Assembly (NCBI RefSeq): GCF_002887595.1
Contig: NZ_PEBU01000017.1
Coordinates: 1-64,000 of the forward strand
Length of the DNA stretch: 64,000 nt
Reading direction: 5' to 3'
Origin: Bowmanella denitrificans
GTDB lineage: Bacteria; Pseudomonadota; Gammaproteobacteria; Enterobacterales; Alteromonadaceae
The notes under the pieces were generated by a model. It was not told where the DNA came from and did not search any database. It saw only the letters and a program-made list of their open reading frames with translations. The translations under genes and the position numbers were made by a program. The first letter of the stretch is position 1; the number at the start of each line of letters is the position of its first letter. This document shows positions 53,383 through 61,765 of the stretch, piece by piece.

Positions 53383-54096
53383 ATGGGCCAAAGGGTGTTG
53401 CTTGTAGAAGATGATGCAGATATCGCTGAGCTGGTGCGGGTTAATCTGCTGGAAGCCGGTATCCACACGCAACACTTTGATCAGGGAATCGATGCGTTAT
53501 CTGCGGCATTGTCTGGTGAATTTGACCTGGTGCTATTGGATTTGATGCTGCCGGATATCAGTGGTCTGGATATCTGTCGGCAGGTTCGCCAGGCAAGGCC
53601 TGCTCAGGCTATTTTGATGTTAACTGCCAAAGACGCGGAAATGGATAGGGTGCTTGGTTTGGAGTTGGGGGCCGATGATTATATGACCAAGCCCTTTAGT
53701 GTCCGGGAATTACAGGCCAGAGTTCGGGCTCAGCTGCGCAAGGCAGCGTTGATTCAGCAGCGCAAGCATAACGATAGCGATGATGCCCAGTTAACACTGG
53801 GGCGACTCTGTATCGACCAGTTGCAACACATAGCCAGCCTTGGTTCATTGCACTTGGACTTAACCGCCACCGAGTTTGAACTGCTGCATTACCTTGCTCG
53901 TCACCCTAATCAGGTGTTCAGCCGCAGTCAATTGTTGGAATCGGTGTGGGGTTACCATCACAGTGGCTATGAGCATACGGTGAATTCGCACATCAACAGA
54001 TTGCGCAATAAGTTGGAGCAAAACCCCAATCACCCCAAAGTGATAGAAACCGTCTGGGGCGTTGGCTATAAGCTCAATCCACAGGGCGTATTGTGA
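53383..54096 (+). CDS. OmpR-family response regulator
   Basis: 237 residues: receiver domain (acidic pocket VEDDADI, phospho-acceptor Asp in LVLLDLMLPD, Lys in TKPFS) and a C-terminal winged helix (LTATEFELLHYLARHPNQVFSRSQLLESVWGY). It pairs with the kinase that follows, sharing a TGATG junction. It probably regulates the two spondin genes in front of it, which would make the operon self-regulated (inference). Confidence 0.9.
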   Translation: MGQRVLLVEDDADIAELVRVNLLEAGIHTQHFDQGIDALSAALSGEFDLVLLDLMLPDISGLDICRQVRQARPAQAILMLTAKDAEMDRVLGLELGADDYMTKPFSVRELQARVRAQLRKAALIQQRKHNDSDDAQLTLGRLCIDQLQHIASLGSLHLDLTATEFELLHYLARHPNQVFSRSQLLESVWGYHHSGYEHTVNSHINRLRNKLEQNPNHPKVIETVWGVGYKLNPQGVL

Positions 54097-55562
54097 TGAA
54101 TCTGTCTTTGTATCAGCGCCTGGCATTGTCGCTGGTGTTGGTATTTGTTTTGATGCTGTGGGTGTTTTACTGGTGGAGTAGTGAATTACACCAGCGGACC
54201 AAGCTGGAGGCCGAGCAGCGGCTACACATAAATTTAGCCGCGCATCTTGTACATGACAACCCCTTGTTGGCACAGGGCGTATATGATTACCAAGGGCTGG
54301 AGAACTTGTTCCATACCCTGATGGTGCTGGGGCCGAGCTTCGAGTTTTACTACCTGGACCCCCAGGGCAGGATCCTCACCTACTCGGCAGAGCCTCAGAA
54401 AATTCGCCGTCAGTCTGTGAGCCTGGCGCCCATATTGCAGTTGATTGAGCACCCGGATGCGGTGCCCGTGCTAGGGGATGACCCGCGTAACCCCAATGGT
54501 CGCAAAATATTCTCGGCGGCGGCGGTCAAACATGCCGACCAGTTGCAAGGGTATCTGTATATGATTATCGGTGGTGAAGCTTATGACTCGGTATTTGCCA
54601 AAGTCAGAGACAGCCATGGATTACAAACCATTGCATTGTGGGCTTCATTAGCTCTGGCCTTCTTATTGGTGGTGTTGTTGGGACTGTTTAGGTTTATTAC
54701 CCTCCCGTTGTTGCGACTGACCCGTTCCATGCAAGCCTTTCGCAGCAATCAGAGGTTACCGTCAGCGGATAATTGGTGTGCAACCAGCCACAACGAAGTC
54801 CATCAGTTAGGTTGTGCCTTTACGCAAATGACGGCACAAATCAACTCACAGTTTGAACAACTGCAGCAATTAGACCAGCAGCGCAGGACCCTGCTGGCAG
54901 ACCTATCCCATGATCTGCGCACACCGCTGGCGAATTTGCAGGGCTATATCGAGACCCTGGCGTTGAATGATCAACACCTTAGCCCGGAGGAGCGGCGGCG
55001 TTTTGTTGAAATCTCCCTGAAAAATGCCCGTAATCTTAAACGCCTGATTGATCAGATCTTTGAACTGGCCTACCTGGAAGGCGGTCAAGTGACCCTGAAT
55101 CAGGAGGCCTTTCCCCTTGGCGAGTTGCTGTATGATGTGGTGGCGAAGTTCTCTCTTAAAGCCAATGAGAAAGGGGTGAAGCTGGAGATAGTCCCCGGGC
55201 AGTGCCAGTATCAGGTGTTTGCTGATATTGCCAAACTGGAAAGGGTACTGACCAACTTATTGGAGAATGCCTTACGCCATACACCCAAAGGGGGACGGGT
55301 GATTATTCGCGTGCTGTTAGGCAAAGATAGCATTAAGGTGGAAGTGGAAGATACCGGCGTCGGTATTGGACGCAATGAGCTGGCCTATATTTTTGATGCG
55401 CGCTACCGGGCCAGCAATAGTCACGAGGATAAATCCTTGCATGCAGGTCTTGGCCTGGCCATCAGTAAAAAGTTGATGGCCTTGTTGGAGTCCGAGCTCA
55501 GGGTAAAAAGTGAACTAGGCAAGGGGACCTGTTTCAGCTTTGACCTGAAACAGGTGTTCTAG
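54096..55562 (+). CDS. Membrane sensor histidine kinase
   Basis: 488 residues from the ATG at 54096; a GTG three bases earlier is possible. TM1 (about 9-28), a periplasmic domain (about 30-180), TM2 (about 183-207), HAMP, HisKA with LSHDLRTPLANLQGYIETL and HATPase_c (NLLENALRHTPKGG, DTGVGI, GLGLAIS). Orthodox kinase partner of the OmpR-type regulator before it. It has five bases between its stop and the convergent msrA stop. Signal unknown; the spondin lipoprotein could take part in sensing. Confidence 0.88.
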   Translation: MNLSLYQRLALSLVLVFVLMLWVFYWWSSELHQRTKLEAEQRLHINLAAHLVHDNPLLAQGVYDYQGLENLFHTLMVLGPSFEFYYLDPQGRILTYSAEPQKIRRQSVSLAPILQLIEHPDAVPVLGDDPRNPNGRKIFSAAAVKHADQLQGYLYMIIGGEAYDSVFAKVRDSHGLQTIALWASLALAFLLVVLLGLFRFITLPLLRLTRSMQAFRSNQRLPSADNWCATSHNEVHQLGCAFTQMTAQINSQFEQLQQLDQQRRTLLADLSHDLRTPLANLQGYIETLALNDQHLSPEERRRFVEISLKNARNLKRLIDQIFELAYLEGGQVTLNQEAFPLGELLYDVVAKFSLKANEKGVKLEIVPGQCQYQVFADIAKLERVLTNLLENALRHTPKGGRVIIRVLLGKDSIKVEVEDTGVGIGRNELAYIFDARYRASNSHEDKSLHAGLGLAISKKLMALLESELRVKSELGKGTCFSFDLKQVF

Positions 55563-55565
55563 GGC

Positions 55566-56108
55566 TTAGCTCTTCAGGCGGCTGGCAAATTTCTGCCTGA
55601 ATTTGGCGAGCTTGGGTGCCACCACTACATTGCAATATTGATTCTGCGGGTTATTACGAAAATAATCCTGATGATAGTCTTCCGCCTGATAGTAGTTGTT
55701 CAGTGCCGTCACTTCAGTCACTATCGGGTCCGGCCAGACCTGCTGTTCAGCCAGCTCGCCAATTAACTGTTCGGCCTGCTGTTTTTGCATCTCATCGTGA
55801 TAGAACACCGCACTGCGGTACTGCGGGCCAATATCATTGCCCTGGCGATTAAGCTGGGTGGGATCATGCAGGGCGAAAAAGATCTCCAGAACTTCGCGAT
55901 AACTGATTTGCTCCGCATCAAAATTCACTCTTACTACTTCTGCGTGCCCGGTATTTCCTTCGCATACCGCTTTGTAGCTGGGACTGTCCAGGTGTCCGCC
56001 TGCGTATCCGGAAAATGCCGACTCTATGCCGTTTAGCGAGTTAAATGCCGACTCAATACACCAGAAACAACCACCGGCCAACGTGGCTTGTTGAATATTC
56101 TTTGCCAT
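55566..56108 (-). CDS. msrA: Peptide-methionine (S)-S-oxide reductase
   Basis: 180 residues from the ATG at 56108, which sits 6 nt after AAGGTG; a GTG at 56117 would lie in that ribosome site. The active-site GCFWC is intact, followed by SGYAGGHLDSPSYKAVCEGNTGHAEVV and the YRSAVFYHDEMQ and YHQDYF segments. It reduces methionine-S-sulfoxide in proteins. No signal peptide, so cytoplasmic. Confidence 0.95.
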   Translation of the reverse strand: MAKNIQQATLAGGCFWCIESAFNSLNGIESAFSGYAGGHLDSPSYKAVCEGNTGHAEVVRVNFDAEQISYREVLEIFFALHDPTQLNRQGNDIGPQYRSAVFYHDEMQKQQAEQLIGELAEQQVWPDPIVTEVTALNNYYQAEDYHQDYFRNNPQNQYCNVVVAPKLAKFRQKFASRLKS

Positions 56109-56243
56109 CTTTTTCACCTTTGTCGATTGTACCGAAGCGAACTCCGGCGCTGACCATATAATGTGGGTACATGTGCCTTCTGCTTCAAGTGATCTTTATC
56201 GTCGTATTTACGCTATTAGTCTGTTTTAGGGAAAACCTAGGTT

Positions 56244-56954
56244 ATGGATACAGATGCTGTATTGGTTATTGGTGCCGGTGGTGGTATTGGCAGCGCACTA
56301 ACGGAGCTGCTTGTTGAATCGGGCAAGCGGGTGTTTTGTGTTAGCCGCCGTCCTTGTTCGGCTTCGAGCGGGTCAATGTTATTGCCAGAACAGAATGACA
56401 GTACCATCGCCCGCTGTTGTCAGACTATGCTAGAGCAGGGCTGGCGATTCAAATGGGTTATCTGTCATATTGGTGTGCTTTATGAATCGACGATGATGCC
56501 CGAGAAACGTCTGGAGGATCTGCAAGCGCAGCATTTACAACGTTACTTTGAAGTGAACAGTATTCTTCCCGCTTTGTGGCTTAAACACTTGGTTGGCTTG
56601 TTTGAGCCCCACCAGGATGCCCGTCTGGCGTTTCTGAGTGCACGGGTGGGCAGCATTGAAGATAACCGCTTTGGAGGCTGGTATGGTTACCGGGCTTCAA
56701 AGGCCGCCCTGAATATGCTGGTAAAAACGGCGCAGGTGGAATATGCGCGGCGTGTACCAGGTGTGCAGCTTATGTGTTACCACCCAGGGACAGTGGACAC
56801 CCCACTGTCGCGTCCCTTCAAAGGCGGCGCTCCGCGCGACCAACGTCTTTCTGCTCACCAGGCGGCACAATACCTGTTGTCTGAGTTGCAAAAGCCCAGA
56901 CAACAGCGCGAAGCGATCTTTATTGACTGGCAGGGACACCCCATCCATTGGTAA
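56244..56954 (+). CDS. Short-chain dehydrogenase/reductase
   Basis: 236 residues. Nucleotide-binding GAGGGIG (residues 10-16), NxxG-type region CHIGVLY, and catalytic Ser in FLSARVGS with YxxxK in YGYRASKAALN. The length and C-terminal FIDWQGHPIHW resemble small CsgA/YnfC-like SDRs of unknown substrate. Transcribed in the same direction as the sodium symporter gene 124 bp downstream but not obviously linked. Confidence 0.85.
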   Translation: MDTDAVLVIGAGGGIGSALTELLVESGKRVFCVSRRPCSASSGSMLLPEQNDSTIARCCQTMLEQGWRFKWVICHIGVLYESTMMPEKRLEDLQAQHLQRYFEVNSILPALWLKHLVGLFEPHQDARLAFLSARVGSIEDNRFGGWYGYRASKAALNMLVKTAQVEYARRVPGVQLMCYHPGTVDTPLSRPFKGGAPRDQRLSAHQAAQYLLSELQKPRQQREAIFIDWQGHPIHW

Positions 56955-57078
56955 AAAGCGCACGTCGGCAAGTGGTGGAATAAATACGTTTGCTACAAAG
57001 ACATTTTGTTACTTGGCTGTTAACATCGGCGCTGGGGAAGAAAACCATAATGATAAACTCCAGGGAGTTCACCAAGTA

Positions 57079-58509
57079 ATGAAGCGTGAAGAATTCAGTT
57101 CCAGCCTGGGCTTCGTCCTGGCAGCAGCAGGCTCGGCAGTCGGTATTGGCAACCTTGTTGCTTTCCCGGTCATGGCCAGTAAAAACGGTGGCGCGGCCTT
57201 TCTGATAATGTATGCCATTTTTGTATTTTTTATCTGTTTGCCGGTGATGCTGGCAGAAATGAGCCTGGGACGTCATACCAGACAAAATCCCCTGGGGGCT
57301 TATACAGAGATAGGTCGCAATCCTGCCTGGCGTACGGTAGGTTGGTTGTCGGTATTAACGCCATTTATGATCGGTGTGTTTTATCTGGTGATCACGGTCT
57401 GGATTTTTGGCTATCTGGCCAAATCTGTTATGGGGCAACTCGACCTGCTGGCTGCACCGGAAAGCTTTGGTGTTTTTATCAACAGCAATGAACTGTTTAT
57501 TTATATGGCGGTGGTTATTGCCCTGACCTTCCTGATTTTACAAGGAGGGGTAAAACAGGGGATTGAGAAAGCGGCTAAGGTTCTGATGCCGCTGCTGTTT
57601 CTGATGTTGATAGCCTTGGTTCTGTATGTGCTTACCCTGGACAATGCTGAACTGGGAGTTAAATTCTTCCTGGTGCCGGATTTTGACAAAGTAACAGGTA
57701 AAGTGTTGAATGGTGCCCTGGCTCAGGCGTTCTTTTCCTTGTCCCTGGCGATGGGGATTCTGATTACCTATGGCTCTTATATTCAAAAAGAGAACAATAT
57801 TGTGCAGGCAGGGAAAATGGTGGCAGGTTTGTCACTGTTGGTGGCCGCCTGCTCAGGTTTGTTGATTCTGCCAGCAGTATTCTCTTTTAATCCGGATGTG
57901 CAGCTTAGCACCCTGTCTGAGTCCAGTATCAGTATGATCTTTACATTCCTGCCGAAGATCTTCCTGGCGCTGCAAGCCAACATTGGTTATTTCGGTGCAT
58001 CCTTTATCGCCAGTTTCTTCTTTCTGTTAGTGTTTTTTGCTGCGTTGACCTCGCTGGTTTCCATTATTGAAGTGCCGGTTGCCAGCCTGATGGATGGTAA
58101 AGGTGTCAGCCGTCGTAAGGCCCTGTATTCTCTGGGTGGCGCGATGATTCTGCTGGCGATTGTCAGCGCCCTGTCTTTTGGCCGGGTGGAGATATTTTCC
58201 AACCTGACTGCATACGGCCTGAATGCGTCGGGCATGCCGCTGAACAAGTCATTTTTTGACGTGGTGTACGACATTTTCTATGAAACAATTCTACCTCTGA
58301 ACGGATTTTTGCTGTGCCTGTTTGTGATCTACAAATGGAAAAAACAGAATTTTGATGCAGAGATCAGCCAGGGTAACAGTACCTTTGCCGGCTCTTTGCT
58401 GCAGAAATATGTGAACTTCTCGTTAGGTACTTTTATACCGGTGATTCTGGCGGTGATTTTCGTTAATACCGTATCGACGGTGTTTTTCGGAAAAAATCTG
58501 CTGTTCTGA
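57079..58509 (+). CDS. Neurotransmitter:sodium symporter (SNF) family transporter
   Basis: 476 residues from the ATG at 57079; a longer upstream frame overlaps the SDR gene and has no homology. The first helix carries LGFVLAAAGSAVGIGNLVAFPVMASKNGGAAFL, the unwound sodium/substrate-binding segment of LeuT-type proteins, and the later NNIVQAGKMVAGLSLL and SLVSIIEVP regions are typical. Probably imports an amino acid with sodium. The chain has about 11-12 TM helices. A terminator follows the stop. Confidence 0.92.
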   Translation: MKREEFSSSLGFVLAAAGSAVGIGNLVAFPVMASKNGGAAFLIMYAIFVFFICLPVMLAEMSLGRHTRQNPLGAYTEIGRNPAWRTVGWLSVLTPFMIGVFYLVITVWIFGYLAKSVMGQLDLLAAPESFGVFINSNELFIYMAVVIALTFLILQGGVKQGIEKAAKVLMPLLFLMLIALVLYVLTLDNAELGVKFFLVPDFDKVTGKVLNGALAQAFFSLSLAMGILITYGSYIQKENNIVQAGKMVAGLSLLVAACSGLLILPAVFSFNPDVQLSTLSESSISMIFTFLPKIFLALQANIGYFGASFIASFFFLLVFFAALTSLVSIIEVPVASLMDGKGVSRRKALYSLGGAMILLAIVSALSFGRVEIFSNLTAYGLNASGMPLNKSFFDVVYDIFYETILPLNGFLLCLFVIYKWKKQNFDAEISQGNSTFAGSLLQKYVNFSLGTFIPVILAVIFVNTVSTVFFGKNLLF

Positions 58510-58516
58510 GTTAACT

Positions 58517-58550
58517 AACATCAAGGCAGCTTTGGCTGCCTTGATGTTTA
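58517..58550. terminator. Rho-independent terminator between convergent genes
   Basis: Fourteen-bp perfect stem (58517-58530 with 58535-58548) around TTTG. It serves the symporter gene on the + strand; the reverse-strand gene ends at its right edge, with the stop codon overlapping the stem. Confidence 0.85.
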
Positions 58551-59351
58551 GCCAATCTCTATCGGCATATCATACGGGCTGGGGTATTGCAGCGTAAACC
58601 CCAGCTTATCCAGGGTTGCAGAGGCATTGATCCAACGCCCCGCCTCGGCATTGTTCCCCTGGCTGAACTGCGGAACTGCTAATCCTGCTGCCGTGGCAGC
58701 CCAAGTGTAAAATTCTGCGCGGCTGGGGTGTTCAGTGGCACTAAGGTGGAACGTCTGCCGCCAAAGCTGCTGAACGATAATCGCTTTTATCGCCGTGATA
58801 ACATCCTGCTGATGCACCAAATTGATCGGTTGTTGCCCTTTATCTAAAACTCTGCCGCTGAGATGCCTCACCGGGTGACGGGCCGGACCGGTTAGCCCCG
58901 CCAAGCGAAGTATTGTGCCGCTACCTTGTAATACTTGTTGCTCAATGATGGCATGGGCCTTAGCCGATGCCGTGACAGGGTGAGTCTGGGTGGTTTCGAA
59001 TATTTCCCCGCTCACCTCCCCGTATACCGAGGTGCTGCTGATAAAAAGGATGTGACTTTTCTGTACCAGTGCCTGATTAATCAAGGCGGTCATGGCTGCG
59101 ACAAATCTAACTTCATCAAACTCCCGGCGTCCGGGCGGAATATTTATTACCAGCACATCGGGGGGGGCGGCTGACCAAGGCAGCGGCGCACCGAGTGAAT
59201 ATTCAAAAGCCTGAATGCCTTGCTCTGCCATGAATTTCAGTTTGTCTTTATTTCTTGAGGTGCCCAGCACGGTATAACCACGGGCTTTTAGCTGCATGGC
59301 CAGCGGTAAGCCCAGCCAACCGCAGCCACAGATTCCGATCTTTTTGTGCAT
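58548..59351 (-). CDS. YeeZ-like NAD(P)-dependent epimerase/reductase
   Basis: 267 residues with an N-terminal Rossmann motif GICGCGWLGLPLAMQL, then VINIPPGRR, ISSTSVYGEVSGE and LRLAGLTGPARHPVRHLSG, typical of the atypical SDR group of E. coli YeeZ. The normal YxxxK is not visible in its standard place, as in other members. Substrate unknown. Its start lies at the T-run of the upstream yggN-like terminator. Confidence 0.82.
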   Translation of the reverse strand: MHKKIGICGCGWLGLPLAMQLKARGYTVLGTSRNKDKLKFMAEQGIQAFEYSLGAPLPWSAAPPDVLVINIPPGRREFDEVRFVAAMTALINQALVQKSHILFISSTSVYGEVSGEIFETTQTHPVTASAKAHAIIEQQVLQGSGTILRLAGLTGPARHPVRHLSGRVLDKGQQPINLVHQQDVITAIKAIIVQQLWRQTFHLSATEHPSRAEFYTWAATAAGLAVPQFSQGNNAEAGRWINASATLDKLGFTLQYPSPYDMPIEIG

Positions 59352-59352
59352 A

Positions 59353-59376
59353 TAAAAAAGCGGCTTACGCCGCCCA
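59353..59376 (-). terminator. Rho-independent terminator after the YggN-like gene
   Basis: GCGGC TTAC GCCGC hairpin (59360-59373) followed on the reverse strand by a six-base T-run. It separates the YggN-like gene from the YeeZ-like gene, whose ATG begins 2 bp past the T-run. Confidence 0.7.
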
Positions 59377-59397
59377 GGGAGAAAGATAAGGCCGAGC

Positions 59398-60174
59398 TTA
59401 CATGGAATATTTGGACTCGGAAACTTCGATCATATTCAGGCCTGATAGCTGGGGGATGCTACTGCTGATTTGATTTTCCAGGCTATCCAACTGGCTCAGG
59501 TCATAGCAAAGAGTCTGTGCCTTAGCCTCAATGCCCGCCGCGCGTACTTCCATATCGGCTTCCAACTGTTCGCCAAATCTGTCCATACGTTTCTCGAATG
59601 CTTGCATATCGCCACCACTGAACAGCATTTCTTTACCAATGGCGATCATCAAACTACCCATGGAACGCTGTACCAGTTTTTCCAGTTTTTGTTCAAACTC
59701 TGACTCAAAATCTTCGCCAAGAAACTGGCCATTGTCGAAGTTGGCCGAGTTAAATCTGATGCTACCGTCTTCGGTGTAGAATTCCTGGTGCAGCTTAATA
59801 CGTAAGGCATCAATTTCTGATGACAGATCGGCAACCAGTTCGTTGTCTTCTCCCAGCAATTGATTAAATGCTTTTGCAACCCCTTCATTAGCTAAGGCCA
59901 CCGCATCCAAAGCAATACCTGCTACTTTAGGAGCGAGATCATTAACGTTTTGATGGTATTGATTCAGCATGTTTAACTGAGCATGGCTTAAGTGCATTTC
60001 CTGACCGTTTAATAGTGCTTTATGGCCATCCAGATGCAATAGCTTGTCATCGGGCAAGTGCAGGGTAAGTTGCCCATGACTCAACTCCATCTCACCATGC
60101 AGGTTCATATTGCAGTCATTGGCCATGCTGGCAGTGGAAAAAAACAGGGCTGTGGCAGCGACTAAGGTTCTCAT
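59398..60174 (-). CDS. yggN: DUF2884 family protein, YggN-like
   Basis: 258 residues from the ATG at 60174 with AGAGGA upstream; an earlier frame to 60231 is not homologous. Signal peptide (LVAATALFFSTASMAND) and a periplasmic helical domain starting CNMNLHGEMELSHGQLTLHLPDDKLLHLDG. Family members are conserved in gammaproteobacteria; the function is unknown. Two cysteines (mature N-terminus and about residue 226) may form a disulfide. Confidence 0.82.
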   Translation of the reverse strand: MRTLVAATALFFSTASMANDCNMNLHGEMELSHGQLTLHLPDDKLLHLDGHKALLNGQEMHLSHAQLNMLNQYHQNVNDLAPKVAGIALDAVALANEGVAKAFNQLLGEDNELVADLSSEIDALRIKLHQEFYTEDGSIRFNSANFDNGQFLGEDFESEFEQKLEKLVQRSMGSLMIAIGKEMLFSGGDMQAFEKRMDRFGEQLEADMEVRAAGIEAKAQTLCYDLSQLDSLENQISSSIPQLSGLNMIEVSESKYSM

Positions 60175-60443
60175 TGATTTATCCTCTATTGGGCTTTGCC
60201 TTCGGTATTGCTTCAGCAACCCTTGTGCCAATGGAATAAATTCATAGTTAACAGTAGGTTATGGTTTTTGGTGAACATGGATGAAATGTGCATTTAGCGA
60301 TTTTTGCTAAAAGTTAACAAAATTCGCTAACTGTCGATGTGAACAGCTTGCAACCGGCGGCTAAAAATTTGATCTAACACACTGAATTATCCTCTTGTTT
60401 TGATGCATAATAAGCACAGTTTGAATGTAACTTGGGGTGAACT
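60175..60443. other. Divergent intergenic region
   Basis: Upstream region of the YggN-like gene and of the small membrane protein gene. A/T-rich with no gene. No strong repeat was found. Confidence 0.5.
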
Positions 60444-60635
60444 ATGAGCAACTGGATTGAAGCCTTGCTGTTTGGCTTGGCACTGTTAGCTTTCGTATTG
60501 GGCTTTAGCAGCATCATTATGGCCATGATCCACAAACCTGTAACAGTTGACGCTGAAATGAAGGAAAAGGTCGAATACGGCTTTTTTGGTGTGGCTGGTT
60601 TAGTACTCTGTATTTTATTCAGCTACGCCATTTAA
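60444..60635 (+). CDS. Small two-TM membrane protein, unknown function
   Basis: 63 residues: TM1 (about 6-28), a short charged loop with HKPVTVDAEMKEKVEYG, and TM2 (about 45-62). The ATG follows TTGGGGTGA, a usable ribosome site. I do not recognise the family. Composition, codon choice and the position beside a shared terminator support a real gene. A MITE-like element begins 2 bp after its stop codon. Confidence 0.65.
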   Translation: MSNWIEALLFGLALLAFVLGFSSIIMAMIHKPVTVDAEMKEKVEYGFFGVAGLVLCILFSYAI

Positions 60636-60637
60636 TG

Positions 60638-60903
60638 AGAGCGTGTTGGCCTTTTGAGTATGATTTTGCAGTAGTTTGTGGGCCCTTTATACAAGGCAGA
60701 GCGAACGTGGTGTAGTGATTCTACATGAGTGAGTAATAACGCCGTAGAAAGGGCCCACAAGCGCTGCCCGAAGGGGTCAACCCAGCCCCTCCTGCTCGGT
60801 GTTGCCGGGCTTTGACTTAGGCCCACTAGGCCTGCAGCCCAGCGTAGTGACCAGAAGTGGCTGGATTTGAACAAAATCTATACTCAAAAGGTCAACACGC
60901 TCT
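60638..60903. mobile_element. MITE-like element with ~31-bp terminal inverted repeats
   Basis: A 266-bp sequence bounded by inverted repeats: the left arm (60638-60668) begins AGAGCGTGTTGGCCTTTTGA, and the right arm (60872-60903, read in reverse complement) begins AGAGCGTGTTGACCTTTTGA, differing by one substitution and one extra base. A second, internal inverted repeat TTGTGGGCCCTTT / AAAGGGCCCACAA lies at 60676-60688 and 60748-60760, and the right half is GC-rich with more dyads. There is no transposase frame. TAAT flanks both sides (60633-60636 and 60903-60906), a possible short target duplication. It sits between a gene and the terminator that gene probably used. Confidence 0.75.
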
Positions 60904-60910
60904 AATACAT

Positions 60911-60944
60911 AAATAAGGCGCTTTGAGCGCCTTATTTGTTTTTA
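60911..60944. terminator. Bidirectional rho-independent terminator
   Basis: Twelve-bp stem (60911-60922 with 60926-60937) around TTG, followed by GTTTTTA on the + strand. It serves the reverse-strand DUF2892 gene and, before the MITE-like insertion, probably the 63-residue membrane protein gene. Confidence 0.85.
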
Positions 60945-61160
60945 GTGGTTTGCCGGTTTGTGGTAGGTATCAATGCCCAACAGTTTATAGACCAGGCATA
61001 TACCACTGGATGCGGTGGTCCACAGCAGCAAACCCGCAATGGCGAGAATTGCGCTGGTTGTATTTGAAAATATCCCCTCTACCGCCATTGCCAACAGGAT
61101 ACAGGACAAAACTGAACGTACGGCTGTATCCAGAACGCCAACATTATCATTGTCTTTCAT
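60942..61160 (-). CDS. DUF2892 small inner-membrane protein
   Basis: 72 residues with two hydrophobic segments (about 12-32 and 38-58) and the DUF2892 pattern (VGVLDTAVRSVLSCILLAMA then GLLLWTTASSGICLVYKLLGIDTY), like the membrane part of YgaP without its rhodanese domain. The TASSGICLVYKLLGI ending is typical of the family. Function unknown. Confidence 0.85.
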   Translation of the reverse strand: MKDNDNVGVLDTAVRSVLSCILLAMAVEGIFSNTTSAILAIAGLLLWTTASSGICLVYKLLGIDTYHKPANH

Positions 61161-61319
61161 TGATTTTTCTCCGTCCGATTGATGGCATCATTGTCTTCTT
61201 TGCACAAAAATTGGACATTGATGTCCGTCAAATTCCAGAAGGCAATAAATTGTTCCAGATCAAATTTGTTTCCTTCGCGGTCGCGGGCATATAGTAACCC
61301 TCTAAATTAGGAGAATAGG

Positions 61320-61751
61320 ATGGACGTAAAGATCAGTGCAGTATTGTTGAATGCATTGGTGCTGGAGGATGATGGCATCACTCAGGAACTGCTCGGGCAC
61401 CTGTTGCGTGATATGAACTTTGCTGAAATCAGTTTTTTTGGTGACGGGGCGCCTGCCCTTGACCACCTCAATGAGGTGGGAAGCGGCTATTACGACCTGG
61501 TCGTCTGTGACTGGCATATGCGAACCATGAGTGGGCTGGAATTCCTGGCCGTATTTCGTCAGTTGGAGCCTGAAACACCTTTTTTGATGCTTACCGGCGA
61601 CGCTACCCGCGAAAACGTAGTCGAAGCACATAAAGCCGGTGTCACAGAATTTATTGCCAAGCCTTTCTCCAGAAAAGAGTTGCAGGAAAAATTGGCGCGA
61701 GTACTGCGTGAAAAGCTGCAACGGGATTATCGTGACCCATCAAATGAATGA
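61320..61751 (+). CDS. CheY-like single-domain response regulator
   Basis: 143 residues forming one receiver domain: acidic pair in LEDDGITQ, phospho-acceptor Asp in LVVCDWHMRTMSG, Thr in LTGDATREN and Lys in IAKPFSRKEL. No output domain, so it should act by protein contact, for example in a phosphorelay. It lies 14 bp before the MalY/PatB gene. A good SD (TAGGAG) precedes the ATG. Confidence 0.88.
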   Translation: MDVKISAVLLNALVLEDDGITQELLGHLLRDMNFAEISFFGDGAPALDHLNEVGSGYYDLVVCDWHMRTMSGLEFLAVFRQLEPETPFLMLTGDATRENVVEAHKAGVTEFIAKPFSRKELQEKLARVLREKLQRDYRDPSNE

Positions 61752-61765
61752 GAAAAGAGAGCCCT

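Noticed and set aside
56743-57078. N-terminal extension of the sodium symporter
   Set aside because: Overlaps the SDR gene out of frame; the LeuT-type first helix begins right after the ATG at 57079.
60632-60874. Reverse-strand frame through the MITE-like element
   Set aside because: It runs through inverted repeats and resembles nothing known; not a transposase.
60923-61294. 123-residue forward frame across the DUF2892 gene
   Set aside because: Mostly antisense to the DUF2892 gene, which has clear family sequence; no ribosome site.
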